Of a stretch of DNA of 64,000 nt, positions 1-12,735 are shown piece after piece. Location: NCBI GenBank assembly GCA_947579665.1, contig OX388347.1, positions 23,428,562 to 23,492,561 on the forward strand, given 5' to 3'. The DNA is from Sympetrum striolatum. Its lineage: Eukaryota; Arthropoda; Insecta; Odonata; Libellulidae. Below the pieces are notes generated by a model. That model saw nothing but the letters and a program-made list of their open reading frames with translations, ran no database searches and was not told where the DNA came from. A program made the position numbers and the translations under genes. Position 1 is the first letter of the stretch; every line of letters begins with the position of its first letter.

Positions 1-1005
1 AAAACCTGTAGTTGAATATCTCATCCTGATTTATTTTTTAATAGGCATTAGTGATACATAAGAATTAAAATAATAAAAGTTTATCTTAATCAATATGAAA
101 CTATGAGAAAGTAATTTATATCTCCCAGGGGGGGAAAACCTCTCTCTCTCAATGTTTTGAGAATATTTCTAGGTCCATAATCGCTGTAGTATCAGAAACA
201 TTTTTTCCCTAATTGGCATTCAACGCAAACATTGGAGAATGATTTCGACATTATAAAAATAGAAAAAAGTTGAGCTTAACTTCCTTAAATTCTAATAATT
301 CTTGATCATCGAAGTTTTGTAAGGTTTTCTTGATTTATACAGCTTTTTCATAATGATTGAGCTTAAGTCGAATCTGAAATGCAATAGACTCATATAGGAA
401 AGTCTTTCAGATGTAGTGGATTAAAGTAATTAAATCATAAATAACTTTGAATAAATAAATATAAGTCGATTAAAATTTAATTAATTAGAAATAAAGAGTT
501 GGTGCTTTAAATAAAATTTACTCTGCAACCAAGATAAGAAGATCACAAAAGATAGATAACTGACATATTCAACGTTCGTTTGACAAGTTATTATGTAACA
601 GTAATACGGATAAAGAAAGTAATAGATACGTTTTCTGCTCTTTGAAGAATTTGAGAAACAGGTGTTGATTGAGGTCTGTGCATGAGCTAACATAAAGGAA
701 GTCAAAGATAAATATATATATTTGATTAAGAATTCTTTAATATTCTAAATTACCTTTTTTCGTTCTTAACCTTTCGAAAAGTAAATTTTATGCTGAAACT
801 ACTCGCTTTTAAGACTGGAATAAACGAAATTTCGGAACAGGTTTCTCAGAGCTCTTGTCTTGAAATTGCACAAGTAGATAAAAAAGGGACAGCATCCTCT
901 TCTTTCCCCAAGCTACCCTAGCTTATTAATAATCCTTCCATATCCCATAACGGGAGTTAAAAATCCTGACAGATGACCTAGAACGTATTTATATTGTGAG
1001 AAGTT
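1..1005. other. AT-rich non-coding DNA
   Basis: AT-rich sequence with stop codons in every frame and only short chance open frames. A run of seven to eight G near 128 and a CT-repeat just after it are the only low-complexity features. I see no gene, RNA or repeat boundary here. Confidence 0.7.
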
Positions 1006-1009
1006 AACG

Positions 1010-1345
1010 GAAGTGTGTATTCTCCTTTCCTGGAAGAGATGATGTTCTCCCGAGGAAGTTCAAAGGGATTGGAAATACAAGAGACGAAGCAGTACCTCAA
1101 GAATGAAATGGCGAATATGGAGTGTCTGCAAGAGAGGGCGTTGTTATTCCATCAAACAATTGACGGCCAAGGCGCAACGAGTGGGACGAGCCAACCGACC
1201 ATTACGATCATCATTCTCTCGCCGCAATAAAAGTTTGCGAACATGACCGCGATAATTTACTGTTTAGCCATACCGGAATCGTTTACTACCGCGGTTTTCT
1301 TTTTCGGTGCCCGGCAAGGGAAAAGGGAGAGCACCGTTTGCCTCT
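1010..1345. other. GC-richer island 1
   Basis: A short block that is visibly richer in G+C and in CG dinucleotides than its flanks, densest at about 1150-1330. Short open frames in it reflect the lack of AT-rich stops, not coding. It could be a regulatory element or an old unique-sequence island; nothing identifies it further. Confidence 0.4.
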
Positions 1346-4300
1346 GAATTCTTTTCCGCATTCAACTGTGAAGGTTTTTCATAGATTTTAAGATCACATT
1401 GCTGTAACGGAGAGAAAATTCATCGAAGTATCGAGTGAACTAAAACATCTGGTAAAGACTTAATTCAAGTCCATGTTTAGCTATTGCAAAATCGAAGACT
1501 GCAAAGTTGATGCGTGAAAAAGAAGCAGTTAACTAAGGAATTCTTTCGTTAGAATCATATTTTCTCTAGGGTGATTTTAGAGATTCAGGAGTGGAGTGTT
1601 TCCTGTAATTTTAGCCATAAGTAAACTAAATCTCAAGAATATTTTGTTGGTAATGAAACAATTTGCAATCTTCCCTAAAGGACACTCTTGTATTAATGTA
1701 ACTGCAAACAGATGTAGCCTACATGTGAGACTTTGACCAAAAGTCTGAATTCATAAATTAAAGCAAACAATTTGAAATAGTGAAAGCTGTCCTCTGATTT
1801 AAAAGCCATGGTGCTCTATTAAAAACTTTATGCACTTGTGGAATATTAAACAGATATTAAATAAAACTTACTTTCTCGACAATTAATACACATCTTGATG
1901 ACTTTTAATAAGAAATTACGATGGGTTGTCATCCGAATTACATTGCAATGGACAACAAGCCTCTTGCCTTGTATTCAAGAAGATGGAGTGAAAATACTGT
2001 AATGAATACAGAGTAATAATAATTTTCAATTCTTCAGAGGTAAGGAAAACAAAATCTTCTAAATATATATCGCTATACAGTACAGTGCATTATAATGTTG
2101 TATAATGAAATAGAAATCATTGGAAATTAAAGTAAATTTAATATGAAATGCAAAGATTTCATATATTCAATGAAACGCCTCTTTAGCCAATAAAATATTT
2201 TGCATTTTAAATTTGAGAAGAGACGCCATAAAATAAATGCAATGGAAGGGAAAATAGAATGAAGAGATAGGAAAACGTTTTGTTCATGAAATTATGACAT
2301 AGCACAAACTTTAAAATTTATAAAATAATTTCAGCAATAACTGAATTTGAAAACCAATGGTTAGTTTCCAAACACAATAAAGATATTATCACTAAATACA
2401 AAATAAAGCATTTAAGCAAGCAAAATTTTACCAGTAAACCGTAATAAAAGAAACGTTCAAAGCGTTAACGGAAAAAAATCAATGGATGGAAAAGGAAAGG
2501 AATAGAGATGAAAACCGGAAAGCAGAATATATCAACGATAATAAAATAGTTAAAGACAATAAGAAATAAGCCACGAAGAATGTGAACGGAGACCTGTTTC
2601 CAGTCTAAGAACATGGATTCCGCTGTAGCGGAGAAGGAAAAAGAATTCGAGATTGTAACGATAAATAAGTAGGTAATATTAAGTCCAATATTTTGAGGAA
2701 ATGATGGATTGCATGAAAGAATTAAAACAGAGTAATATCTTTTGAGGAATCACATTTCAGAAAAATACAGACCACGGAAACGGGATTAAATTTATTACTT
2801 CGAAAAATATGAAAATGTTTCTTTAAGGATACTTTGGAACTTGAACCTTCAAATATTTCAATGGAATTGGTATTTCACTTGCTTAAACAGTGAGAAAAAC
2901 AATGATTTTTCGAGATAAATAATGCCATTGAATAAACAAATAGATATATCTAATGAAATGTCATGGATCATTGAAAAAATACTAATCGCACTGCCTCTCA
3001 TTTCTGATGAATAACTTAAAAAATATTGTATTGTTTGTCTCCATTTTAAATAGTGCAAATTCCGATGATTTTAAGGTATTCGAGAGAAAGATATATTAAT
3101 CCTTGGACACTCAAGGTGCCGATATATCGGCTTACGCTTATCTCCTTGAGCGTCTGATGGTTTAGCTAAAATATTCACGTTCTTTCCATTGGATCGCAAC
3201 TCGATTTCAACGGCAAATTAAGTTAGTAAATAATGGAGGAATTCTCATTGTAATAGTTAGATTATATGAGATTATAGGTTCAATACGTATGGGGAAATTG
3301 GAAACGATCGGAATTTACGGCGGATTTCATACATATTTGAAATTCCCGCAACTTTGCCTCGGTCGGCGTCCATAAATCTCTGTCAGCTTCGAGCTTGACT
3401 TTTTCTACTCCAGTCAGGGTTGCCAACCTCTCAGATTATCTAGGATTGCCTCCTGAAGAAAAAACCATCAAAGTGACGCAAATATCCATGAATTATTGAA
3501 CGAACAACAAATTTCCCGGATTATAGCTTTCAACCCAATAAAAAAATACTATTAGAGAGCTAAGCGATAGAAGCGTCACCTTCACGTACATACGTAGATG
3601 ACAGTAATGGCTAAAAATGGCTCTTTTGCTGATCAGTATTGCTGAAATGACTGTTGTTTTTACTTGAAAATATGATAGAAGATATATTTACGAGCTACAG
3701 TTGCATTTTAGCTCAAAAAACCCTAATTTGTCTTATTCGACAGATACGATACCAGTGATAATATAATTTTTACCATCGCAATGGATTATTTTATAACGTT
3801 TGTATCGTTGATTGATCTAGACATGGTAACAGCAAATGGAAAACTATTTGTGTAATTTACGTTATGGAAATGAACTAAGTAATACTATTAATAGAATTTT
3901 AAAAGGGAAAATCTGCAGAAGGAGATACGTAACCACTAACACGTAAACATCCATTAAGAGAAAAACACAGCTAAGATAAAAAGATTTAGCGAGGTAACTT
4001 GATAATGGAAAAGAATTTATACAAATTCGGTAATCTTTTCTCCATGATCACCTCATGATGGATGTAAAAGCAATTGTCTTCGAATATAATGTCAATAATT
4101 GCAACGCTACGAAAGGTATTGAGTTCATCCATTGGTTTATAAGAGAAAAACCAAAACCGGAAATCTCTTCAAACTCTAATACAATCGTAGTTATAAAATA
4201 TTGAAATCATCGCATTAATGGCTCGATGGATATAATTCTACAATAGCGCTTGAGAGCTGAAATACAATCATACAGCTGTTTGTTGATATAATGGCATTGG

Positions 4301-4370
4301 TTTTAGTAACATTACCTTTATGCTTAGCAGGACCGATTTGGTTGTATCTTTATTTCTCACTCTGAACAAA
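1346..4370. other. AT-rich non-coding DNA with one nested palindrome
   Basis: Three kilobases of AT-rich desert without a credible reading frame. The one structured site is at 3110-3150: a perfect 14-bp palindrome (GCCGATATATCGGC, 3118-3131) nested inside a second inverted pair (CTCAAGG at 3110 and CCTTGAG at 3144). This may be a transposon end or a hairpin remnant, but no element boundaries are visible. Confidence 0.55.
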
Positions 4371-4376
4371 TATGAA

Positions 4377-4425
4377 TGATGTGATTATTTTTTATGTGAT
4401 TATTTTTGATGTGATAATTTTTGGT
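4377..4425. repeat. Short tandem repeat, about 16-bp unit, three copies
   Basis: Three imperfect copies of a unit close to ATGTGATTATTTTT follow each other and run into a T-rich tract at 4425-4440. This is a simple tandem expansion of local origin. Confidence 0.6.
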
Positions 4426-4440
4426 TGTTTTTTTTTTTCT

Positions 4441-4575
4441 TAAGAAGATTTAAATTGTTGTAAGCCTATCAAAGGCAGGATTTAAAAGTTTTTGTTTACT
4501 TTTCAAATTACAATTTTGTAAGAATGTTTGTACGTGCATGTAACGAAAAATAAAGTAATTATTATTAAAAAAATA
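4441..4575 (+). mobile_element. Possible LINE or retrosequence 3' tail
   Basis: A stretch with a small GCCT...AGGC stem near 4463-4475, an AATAAAG motif near 4549 and an A-rich end (about 4560-4585) has the layout of a retrotransposon 3' untranslated tail. No coding part of a LINE precedes it and no target duplication was found, so it could equally be ordinary AT-rich DNA. Confidence 0.15.
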
Positions 4576-4724
4576 CCAAAAAAATACTGTAGAAATCCAC
4601 TTTTAAATTACCAGTTTTACAATCGAATTGAGAAAAGGAATTAGCAATTCATCTGTTAATTAAGCTGAAATCTCTGAGCAATCTTGGACGATTCAATCAT
4701 ATAAGTCAATATTCAAGAAAAACA

Positions 4725-5207
4725 GTGTTTATGTATCCCTTTGATAGCTTATTTACATATTCCCATCGTTCCCACCGCATCCTTCAGAAACACCCATCGG
4801 ACATTCATGCGAGTGTTTTTCACCACCGACCAAAAACATTCCATTTCAGAGCTCTCCCTAATACACTAATATATTTACATGTATTTCGTATGCACGTATT
4901 TCGAGGCCGTGCACTTAACTCAGGATCCAAAGAGCACCAAAACGACTTGTCTCTGCGTTATCTCACATTCGGAAAGGTCACGACCCGGACTAGGATGGGG
5001 AGAGGGATCGAGGGAGCCGGAACAGCTGTGAACTTATTAAACAGTTTTTGTGGCCCTCTCCGTTTTCTTCATCCCCCTTCTCTTATCTCACTCCTCCGCA
5101 CCAACTCATCATCCTCATGCCTCATACTCATCCTAGATCACGGAATCTTCCTCTTGCTACCATTTTCCCTAAACTCCTATTCCCTATATATAAATTCCAT
5201 TAACTGA
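4725..5207. other. GC-richer, pyrimidine-rich island 2
   Basis: The plus strand is C/T-rich, especially at 5040-5170, and stop-poor, which produces a 160-codon open frame from 4725 to 5207. The product is rich in His, Ser and Leu, has no domain I recognise, and changes character along its length in the way a composition artefact does. I treat the block as a low-complexity island. Confidence 0.4.
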
Positions 5208-5312
5208 ACATTGCTTCTCTGAAATACATCCTAATACTTTTTTCCAAGAATCTTTAATATACCTGACTACCTTTTTGTCCGTCTAGTGAAACGATTCCAT
5301 ATTTACATTTAC

Positions 5313-5590
5313 CAGCGGTCGCCAACCTTTTTGGCTTCACGAACCTCTAATCTAACAATTTCTAATCCCACGGAATATATATATTTAAACGGTAAAAACA
5401 CATAAAATTAACATTTTTGTGATTTGACTGTTGTCGTTAGTCTCACCTTTGTTGTTGATACCAAGACGATGCAGACTAACATTAAGGGATATGATAAATA
5501 TAAAAATTGCAAAAAAGTTCAAATCTCTTATCGGACTACCAAATGACCTGGACAATCACTGGTCCGCGCACCACCGGTGGGCGACCGCTG
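5313..5590. mobile_element. hAT-like non-autonomous element (probable miniature or chimera)
   Basis: The left end reads CAGCGGTCGCCAACC and the right end, read on the minus strand, begins CAGCGGTCGCCCACCGG, giving terminal inverted repeats of about 16 bp with one mismatch. CAG-starting ends of this type with a GGTCNCCAACC core are typical of hAT superfamily elements. The 278-bp interior is too short for a transposase. The 8-bp flanks (5305-5312 and 5591-5598) do not match, so the target duplication has decayed or the two ends come from different copies. The short open frame starting at 5507 runs out of this element and is not a gene. Confidence 0.6.
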
Positions 5591-5599
5591 ATACATGAA

Positions 5600-6525
5600 A
5601 ATCCTTCCATTTATGACGATACCAAGTTTGGTGATAAATGTAAAGAACGACTGGCATATGTAGATATTATTTTCTGGAGTGAAGGATATCAAGACACTGT
5701 GAAGATAAATGCAAATATTATTTTATTCCAAATTAATTGAAACTTGGACGTTTTCTTACACGCATAAGGAGAACGAAATATATGGTAGTAATAAATGCTT
5801 GAACATTAGAGTCAGAATTTTATTCACTTTAGCATGAGAAGAAGGAATAACAAGTTCTACTATATTCCCCAACATTTATGAAATTAGAAGTGATAAAATG
5901 AGATTGGAAAGCAAAACATGATTATTTTTTTAGAAATGTATATAATCATAAATACACATTTCTGGAATATTTTAGATCGAAAGTTTAATACCGAGATCTC
6001 AATCTTTCGCTAGAACTCAATGCATTTATCTCAACCACCTGCACATGACTTATCTTCAGCTTCCTTACATTTCTGTTTGTGTAAGTGTTCCTTCATGGGA
6101 TCTAATGAGATTAATTGTTGAAATCATTTTAAAACTTAATGATAGCCAACGCTACCAATGGGCTGAATTTACGGATAGCTTCGTCTTCCATTAATACTTC
6201 CTAAGAGTTAAAAACTGCCAGCAAGTGGAATGATTCTTCGGATGGTAGCTCATTTCCCTATTTTGTATCAGTTTGAACGAATCACAAAAAGAGCAACACT
6301 CAGCTGCATAATAGAGAGGGCAACGAACGACTTCGATGCAGGAAGCGCATCCACAAATCTATTTATCTCTCATAGAACTCTCAAATTGGATAGCACCTGC
6401 TCCGCATCTCCTTAGCACAAATGGAGGACTTAATATTCCCGGTTTAAAATCGATAAGCAGCTCCTATCTACATATCTCCACGTTAGTAAGAGTGCTTCTT
6501 CGGACCCCGATGACATGTTGAATTG
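5600..6525. other. Non-coding DNA
   Basis: Mixed-composition sequence between the hAT-like element and the next island. Two overlapping 61-codon frames near 6230-6520 share no recognisable motif. Nothing else is supported. Confidence 0.55.
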
Positions 6526-6529
6526 AAAG

Positions 6530-6790
6530 AGTGAGAAACTTGACGACTGAATCTATCCTCTCTAATAAAGACGTTTCTATTCCTTTCTATCCGCCACCTG
6601 CCTCTTTAATCCTGCATCTAATCTATGCCTCCCTCTCATTCCTCCTCAAACCTCGACGATGCCGTTCTTTAAATTCAGGAGCTTTTTTTCTTTTACTTCC
6701 GTCCGACGCACTCTCCTCTTCACTTAGTCTTCGACGAGATATCCCCGTTGAGTAATTTCAGTCCTGACTCTGGGAATCCGCTCCGCGAAT
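6530..6790. other. Pyrimidine-rich island 3
   Basis: The plus strand is C/T-rich from about 6590 to 6730 and flanked by AT-rich DNA. The 74-codon frame over it (Leu, Ser and Pro rich) is explained by the base composition. Confidence 0.4.
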
Positions 6791-7811
6791 ACGGAATAAA
6801 GGCTAATAAACCTGTTAGGCCAATGGCGGTGCTTTAGGCATTCAGGTGCCTCGTTGCATTCCCTCAGCAAGGACTGTCAATTTTTAACAAGAGATAGTGC
6901 TAATGCTTCGAGAATTAAAAGAGCTTCTGTCGGTATTTCCTCGAGGGAGCACTAGAGTCGAGTTTACATCATATCAATTTATCCACGGTATAATTATTTT
7001 TCCTTACCGCTGATTATTTCAAAATTAAACTAAAATTGGAGAAAATCTATCAGGTTACCCTACTTAAAGATGGTTCGTAATAAAAGTGCAGCTGGTACGA
7101 CTTTGATTTTGAACTAACTTTTCAACTAGGATGTTGCTTACATAGGCTACAAAAATATTTCAAAATTTTATAGTTAGATGCGAGATTTTTTTTATAACAA
7201 TCAATCGATACTAAATGACCAAATGATATTAACACCAAAAACCAATCAGTATATTTAAAGTCTAAACACTTAGCACAATATCAGTGAAATAAATAAATGG
7301 ACTCCAACTGAAAATTCACCAGAAACTATAGATAAAAATTGATGGTCGTTAGAAAAGTTAGAGTTGACTGTGCGCATATTATATCTCAACTGAACAAATA
7401 TTTTACTGCTGAAACTGAACAAATATTTTAAGAAACTTCCATAAAATGAACCACCGATTCTAACTAATCTAAAAATATCATTCTTTATCGAGAAACGAAG
7501 TTACAATAAACAAAACAAAGCCTACGAAAGACGAAATGTGAATAATCAATACTACCTAAATTTGGAAGTTCGAAAATACTCCCGGAATTGATCTAATTTG
7601 TGCTTGCTAAGTAAGGCAGTAACTCTTTGACGTTGAATATGTATCTGGCTTCATCCGATTTAAGATTAAGATCCGTCTGATCACTATAAAGAAGGAACAC
7701 CTTGGAAACCAAAAAGTGTTTTCCCAGATGTCTCAAAAACTGCTGCTGAGCATGGACATAATATACATAAAGAATGTTGAAGAGCAGAGGTATTAATTTT
7801 TGAATGCCTTG

Positions 7812-7915
7812 CACAGCTGAGGTCATTTCGCCCAAATGAGCCACCACCGTGAATCGAACCCAGTACCTATTTCACCAAAAGTCATCACGTGGCTATCCGG
7901 GAGGCTCAGAAAATG
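7812..7915 (-). mobile_element. tRNA-derived SINE-like fragment
   Basis: On the minus strand a pol III B-box-like motif GGTTCGATTC (7860-7851) is preceded by a weak A-box-like stretch near 7890-7905 and followed 26 bases later by GACCTCAGCTGTG (7824-7812). The plus-strand fragment near 37766 has the same order: a B box and then GACCTCACCTGT at nearly the same distance. Two members with a shared downstream body suggest a SINE family and not a decayed tRNA gene. No poly-A tail or target duplication was delimited. Confidence 0.4.
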
Positions 7916-8269
7916 TTTGATGCAATTCCAAACGCAATTCAAGATTCTTGATTATGTATTGTCGACTCCATTTGAATTTCTATAACCCGATAACCGTGGT
8001 TTTTTACGAAAGCATTTTCAATCTTTCTACCTGAAGGCATTATAAAACTCTATTATTACTTTATTCCAAGAGAAAATGATTGACTTTTTGGTAAAACTAC
8101 CAATGATTTTCATTGTAAAAGTCTTTCATAATTTTACGATGATCTGCAGAAGACAAAAATAGAGCCAAAGATATGGAAAGGAACGAAAAAAGCAGAGGTA
8201 GAGCGAAGAGAAACGAGGTGAACATCACAAAGCCTCTTATTTTCCAATACGAGTCACGAAAAGTCTCCG

Positions 8270-8430
8270 ACGGAGAGAAATGGTGAATCCGGTGCTCGGT
8301 GGGTGCGGCACCACTGCCCCGGGCATCACACATCGCCTCTCCTTAGCATCGACTCTCGCGAAAGCTGCTCCCGCCCCCTTCCCACCACGCCCCCGTCTCT
8401 CCGAGGAGGGGCACAAAAAAGTGGGCACCA
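8270..8430. other. GC-rich part of island 4
   Basis: CG-dense segment that leads into the purine tract at 8434. Open frames occur on both strands and in several frames at once (8280-8492 plus, 8237-8674 minus, 8326-8550 minus), as expected of stop-poor GC-rich DNA and not of one real exon. Confidence 0.45.
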
Positions 8431-8433
8431 GGA

Positions 8434-8810
8434 CGTGGCGAGAGAGGGGGGAGGGAGTGAAGGGGGAAGGGAGTGAAGGAAGGAGGGAGTGAAAAAGGGA
8501 GGGAGTGAATGAGAGGGGGCGTCGGTGGGCGCTCTCCGAAAGCGCAGCAAAAAGTGGCTGGGAGAAGAAGGATGAGGCTTCCATGGAGAAGAAGGGAATA
8601 AAAGGAGAAGGGAAAAAGACGGAGGAGAGGAGCCGATGATGAAAAAGGGAGAAGGCGAGGAGAATTATTGGCAAGAGAGAGAGAGAGGGTGTTATAGATG
8701 AGGCGATGGAGGTAAAGATAAAAGGGAGGAGATTAGATTGGAGGAGTTGGATGGAAGCAAAGGATTGGATGGTGGAGGAGATGCGGATGAAGAAAAAGGC
8801 GGAGATTGGA
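8434..8810 (+). repeat. Polypurine tract with a 16-bp tandem repeat
   Basis: The plus strand is almost continuously A/G for several hundred bases. At 8453, 8469, 8485 and 8501 the nonamer GGGAGTGAA recurs with an exact 16-bp period. Such one-sided purine DNA can form triplex (H-DNA) or G-quadruplex structures. The encoded open frames are strand artefacts of this bias. Confidence 0.65.
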
Positions 8811-8819
8811 CCGAATTGC

Positions 8820-11800
8820 TCAGATGGCGCTTTTAAATAAAGTGGAAATTGTCTAATAAATCCCGAAAATGGGATCTCCTCGGCGAAGAAATGGAAGAAA
8901 TCACGAAAAATTCCACTTATTTATATTTTCCGGGAAGTAGTTCCCAATTAAAGCCCGCCATGTTTCATCTCCTACCACTCCAAAAGTTATTGTTTTCAAT
9001 TTCAAACAGGAAATGGACCTAATGCGTGTAAAATGAACTCGTTATTTTCTAAAAGTTGGATTGTGAATTTGCGAGGCTTAAGTATCATTAAGATTCTGAG
9101 TAGTGGTCCTGAAAATTCACTCGACCAATGATATTCCTAGTGGCACTTTAAGAACCTACCAGCTCAAAAAAGAAGGAAAACCCTTTCCGTTCACAAAAAA
9201 TGTCATCTTGAGAACGAGAATAAGACTGCGTTATAAACTTCTCCACTAACATTCCATAGTGTTGAAAAAACACTACTCACAGTATCCGAAATATAGCATT
9301 GCTTCAATTAACCAGCATCTTATACGAGAATAATATAAAAACAGGATTATCACACCGATTATAATGGTTTTCAGCTTTTATGGCCTTCAGAGCGCATTTA
9401 AAGTAAATATTCAAACTCTTCTGTGATCATGATGGGATTGATCACTATTTGAGTTACATTGTAATGTCTGGCATCAATATTATTTTAATCTGAATGTTTC
9501 CGTAAATGAAATTTGGTTGACTTTCTTGTTCAAATCGTAAACAGGGAAACTCACTTGAAAAGTTCCCAATGGAAGCATTAGTATCATGATGGAGAACCTA
9601 GTAGCAGTTTCTGATTTTGGATTGTGTTAGAGCTATTTAATGCAAAAGATTTGCTTAGCACAGCATTTGCTCTGACTGAAGCACGAAAGATTGCTCATAT
9701 TTAGTATGCGACTACTTCAATGCTATGTTTACGCATTATTTTTGCTGAAACGGAACATCAAGAATATATGTTTCTCTCTTTCTGACAGATACTTATTCGA
9801 ACAAATGAATTATTTCCCGAATGTATTATACTAAGAGCGGCTGTTTCCAATTTTCTTATATTTGGATTTTATTTACATTGTTTCCGATCAGATTTCATGA
9901 CCAGTAGGCGATTAAATAGTTCTTTACACACTTAATTTAATTATAAAATCGATAAGGTATAGTAAAATTTAATGCATCGAAAAATTACAGAAGAGGACAT
10001 TAATTCAACGACAAAAAAGTGATACTAAAGTCCAATAATATACTGGTATATTATAAGGAAAGGGTTGATGTGACTTTGCACATAAGGGCGTGGACCCAGG
10101 AAAATTCCCAAGGAAAAACGTACTTGAAAAAAGTCAGTGTTTCCCCCTCCCGGATAGAGGAAGATCCCGGGTTCGTTTCCCGGTCTTGTCAGACTTTCTT
10201 CAAGTCCGTTTTCCTTGGGGATGGACAGGTATATTATATTTGGGTGAAATTTGGCATTCTAGAACTAAAGGAATCGAAAAGTAAACGAAGGCTTCTGATT
10301 AAAAAAAGATTCGTATACATGAAATCCTCGCTATAAATACCATTACCTTAAGTTTATGCAATTTTCGTGAACGATCCGTGAGTATGACAACAACAAAACA
10401 GTGAAAGAAATGGTGAAGTGGGAACCTTTGGTAGGCATAAAAGCAGAATACAAGTTACATTTTTTATTATTGCGAGTTTTTCTTAAACTGCGAATTTATA
10501 TTTTAATCTTAATTTTGCTAAAGTAGTGCGGTCCCGTTTAAACCATCGCCAGATGTTGAAGAAATCTTGTTACCTATTATGAGGATGTTTCATGGCCCAT
10601 ACGTTAATAGCGGGAATATTTTCTTGATTTCCCTGAGCGTTTGTTGAAGCTTTAAATTCATTCCACATATATAAAATATAAAGGGGAAAAATATACTCAG
10701 ATGAGTTCCATGGAATAGTACTGTCCCACCGCAGAAATCAGGAAACATGATTCTCATTTCTTTCGATTGCTTTCAGCGCATTTCGAATTCTTTCGCCGAA
10801 ATTCAACTCACAATTCTTTGACAACGATGAAAGAAATTGAAGTCAATTCTAAGAATATCAAGATATTGTTTCTCTAAATAACTGGGGTAAGCTTTGAATT
10901 GAGGGTTTTTTCTTTGATCTCTATGCGTCTCCACATACAAACAGCACTTTTTGCTTCTGCGTGCTGCATTCTTCGAGGAAAAATGCGCATCTTAGGAATT
11001 TCTCAAATGGAAACTATTGTGTCCACCTTTGTTTCCCCGGAGCAATGTGATCGCCGTCTCGGATCCTATCTTTTATTTACAGCCAATCCATTCTTAGAAT
11101 CTTCGTCCCCTCTCTATATAGGGATGGCAGAGGGATGTAGAATGGATGCACGAGGACGAGAGAAAGGCGACAGAATTCCAATCGATAGCCTTCTTCATTG
11201 GATCGACTCCAAATGAGATCGCTGTATGAGTTTCTGATGTTAAGGTTTTTGCTAAATTTTGTCGCTTGACGGTAATCTTGAATCCATTCCTCAGAAAATG
11301 GGAGTATTTGAAAGTATAGTGGTTCTGGATCGAACATAATAATTTAACAATACATTAAATAGGAAAATTTGTCGTCTTCGAGAAAAGCTACTTTGTTGAA
11401 CGTGGGACAAATATGAGTTTCTGAAAAAACTGAATTTTGGTAGAAGATAAGCACTGATTCTGAAAATATACTGTCTTAAATCATGTGGTAATAAGAAAAG
11501 TATTTCAATACCACAAATTGGTGAGTTAATTTTTCTCCCTTACCTAATAATGTATACAAATAATTCTAGATCATAATATCGTTGTAATGAAAGAAGAAGA
11601 CTGGTTAATTTTGAAAAAATTCTGTCTGTATTGTGTATGGTATCGCTATAGAGCCCTCATTTAAGAAGCATATTGAGTCAAAAACAAGAATGTTGTATCT
11701 CCTTTTCGTTGACCTCTATGGCATAAAAATATTAAACAGTAGGTAACAAAAAATTAATCTGTATCTACAGTATAATCTTATACAACTATATTTCATTTGA

Positions 11801-11990
11801 TAAGGATTTAAATTTCTCCATTGTTAAATCTAGAGGAAGCTGTAAAGCAGATAGGAATTCTAAACGTAGTTAATTCCAAAGTAATTCCAACGCTAGGAGT
11901 TAAGTATGAGAATTTTCTGTGATTACTATCAATTTAAAATAGTACCTCTTATCTCAATGCAACTCCAATCAGTAAGAAAAAACCGATCGA
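8820..11990. other. AT-rich non-coding DNA
   Basis: About 3.2 kb of mostly AT-rich sequence without a credible gene. It contains a B-box-like motif at 10168-10178 (separate entry) and short frames near 10.0-10.3 and 10.9-11.3 kb that lie on both strands and match nothing I know. Confidence 0.6.
10130..10235 (+). mobile_element. Weak tRNA-like (B-box) fragment
   Basis: GGGTTCGTTTCCCGG near 10168 resembles the T-arm/B box of a tRNA or tRNA-derived SINE. No convincing A box lies at the usual distance upstream and no cloverleaf can be drawn, so this is at most a SINE scrap. Confidence 0.2.
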
Positions 11991-11994
11991 AGAA

Positions 11995-12335
11995 CTTGGG
12001 AATTCGTTATATTTTGATATTTGGGCCCAGAATGACAAGTGTCATTTCTCCACCAATGGGGAGGTTGTTTGCCTCTCCCCCCCTTGGGGCAATGTCGGTC
12101 AGTAGGTCTTCACGAAAGGAGCAGATGATCTAGACTCGCTCTACTTACTCTCCAATGTCTTCTCGACGTATTTCCTTCTGGGAGCCTTCCCTTCGCTGCC
12201 CCGACATCTCAATCTTATATAGCAATGACACTTCAACATTCCCATCTTCGAGTGGACGCCTCAGTCCCCTTCCGTGTACTTTTTCCCTTATACTGCTCGC
12301 TCGTCGTTTTCGGGATAATTGCTCTGCGATTCAAA
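11995..12335. other. GC-richer island 5
   Basis: A block of mixed C-rich sequence with two small hairpins: an AATGACA/TGTCATT pair at 12031-12046, and a GGGGAGG/CCTCTCCCC pair at about 12058-12080 followed by a C7 run. No coding signal stands out from the overlapping short frames. Confidence 0.4.
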
Positions 12336-12735
12336 TGCTCAGGTGGCATTCTGCCTCTCGACGAGGGAAAAAATAATATTATACGTAACGGTTACGTTAT
12401 ATGCATTAAGATTCAGTCCTTCCGTAAGTCAACCAGTATGCTTCAAATGCGTTATCCTCCGAGGGAAGGTAAAAGGATGCTATTTTATTTATAAAAATTA
12501 GCCTATCTTGAGTTCTTACTACTATATCTCGATAAAGTGATTATTCTGTATTATTATTTTGGTATAATATGAAAAATTCTCGTGCACAGATAAAATTGAT
12601 CCTTTATTTACTTTTCTCTTAGTTTTGCTCATGGTTGAGAACTAAAATGGGGTATGGTTGTTGGTCAATGGTACTCACACAATTCAGCTATTATTGGATT
12701 CTATGGAAATTGTTATTCAGGGTAGTTCTAATGTA

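Noticed and set aside
4725..5207. 160-codon open frame on the plus strand
   Set aside because: No domain, and its second half is a pyrimidine tract. An exon cannot be ruled out but nothing supports one.
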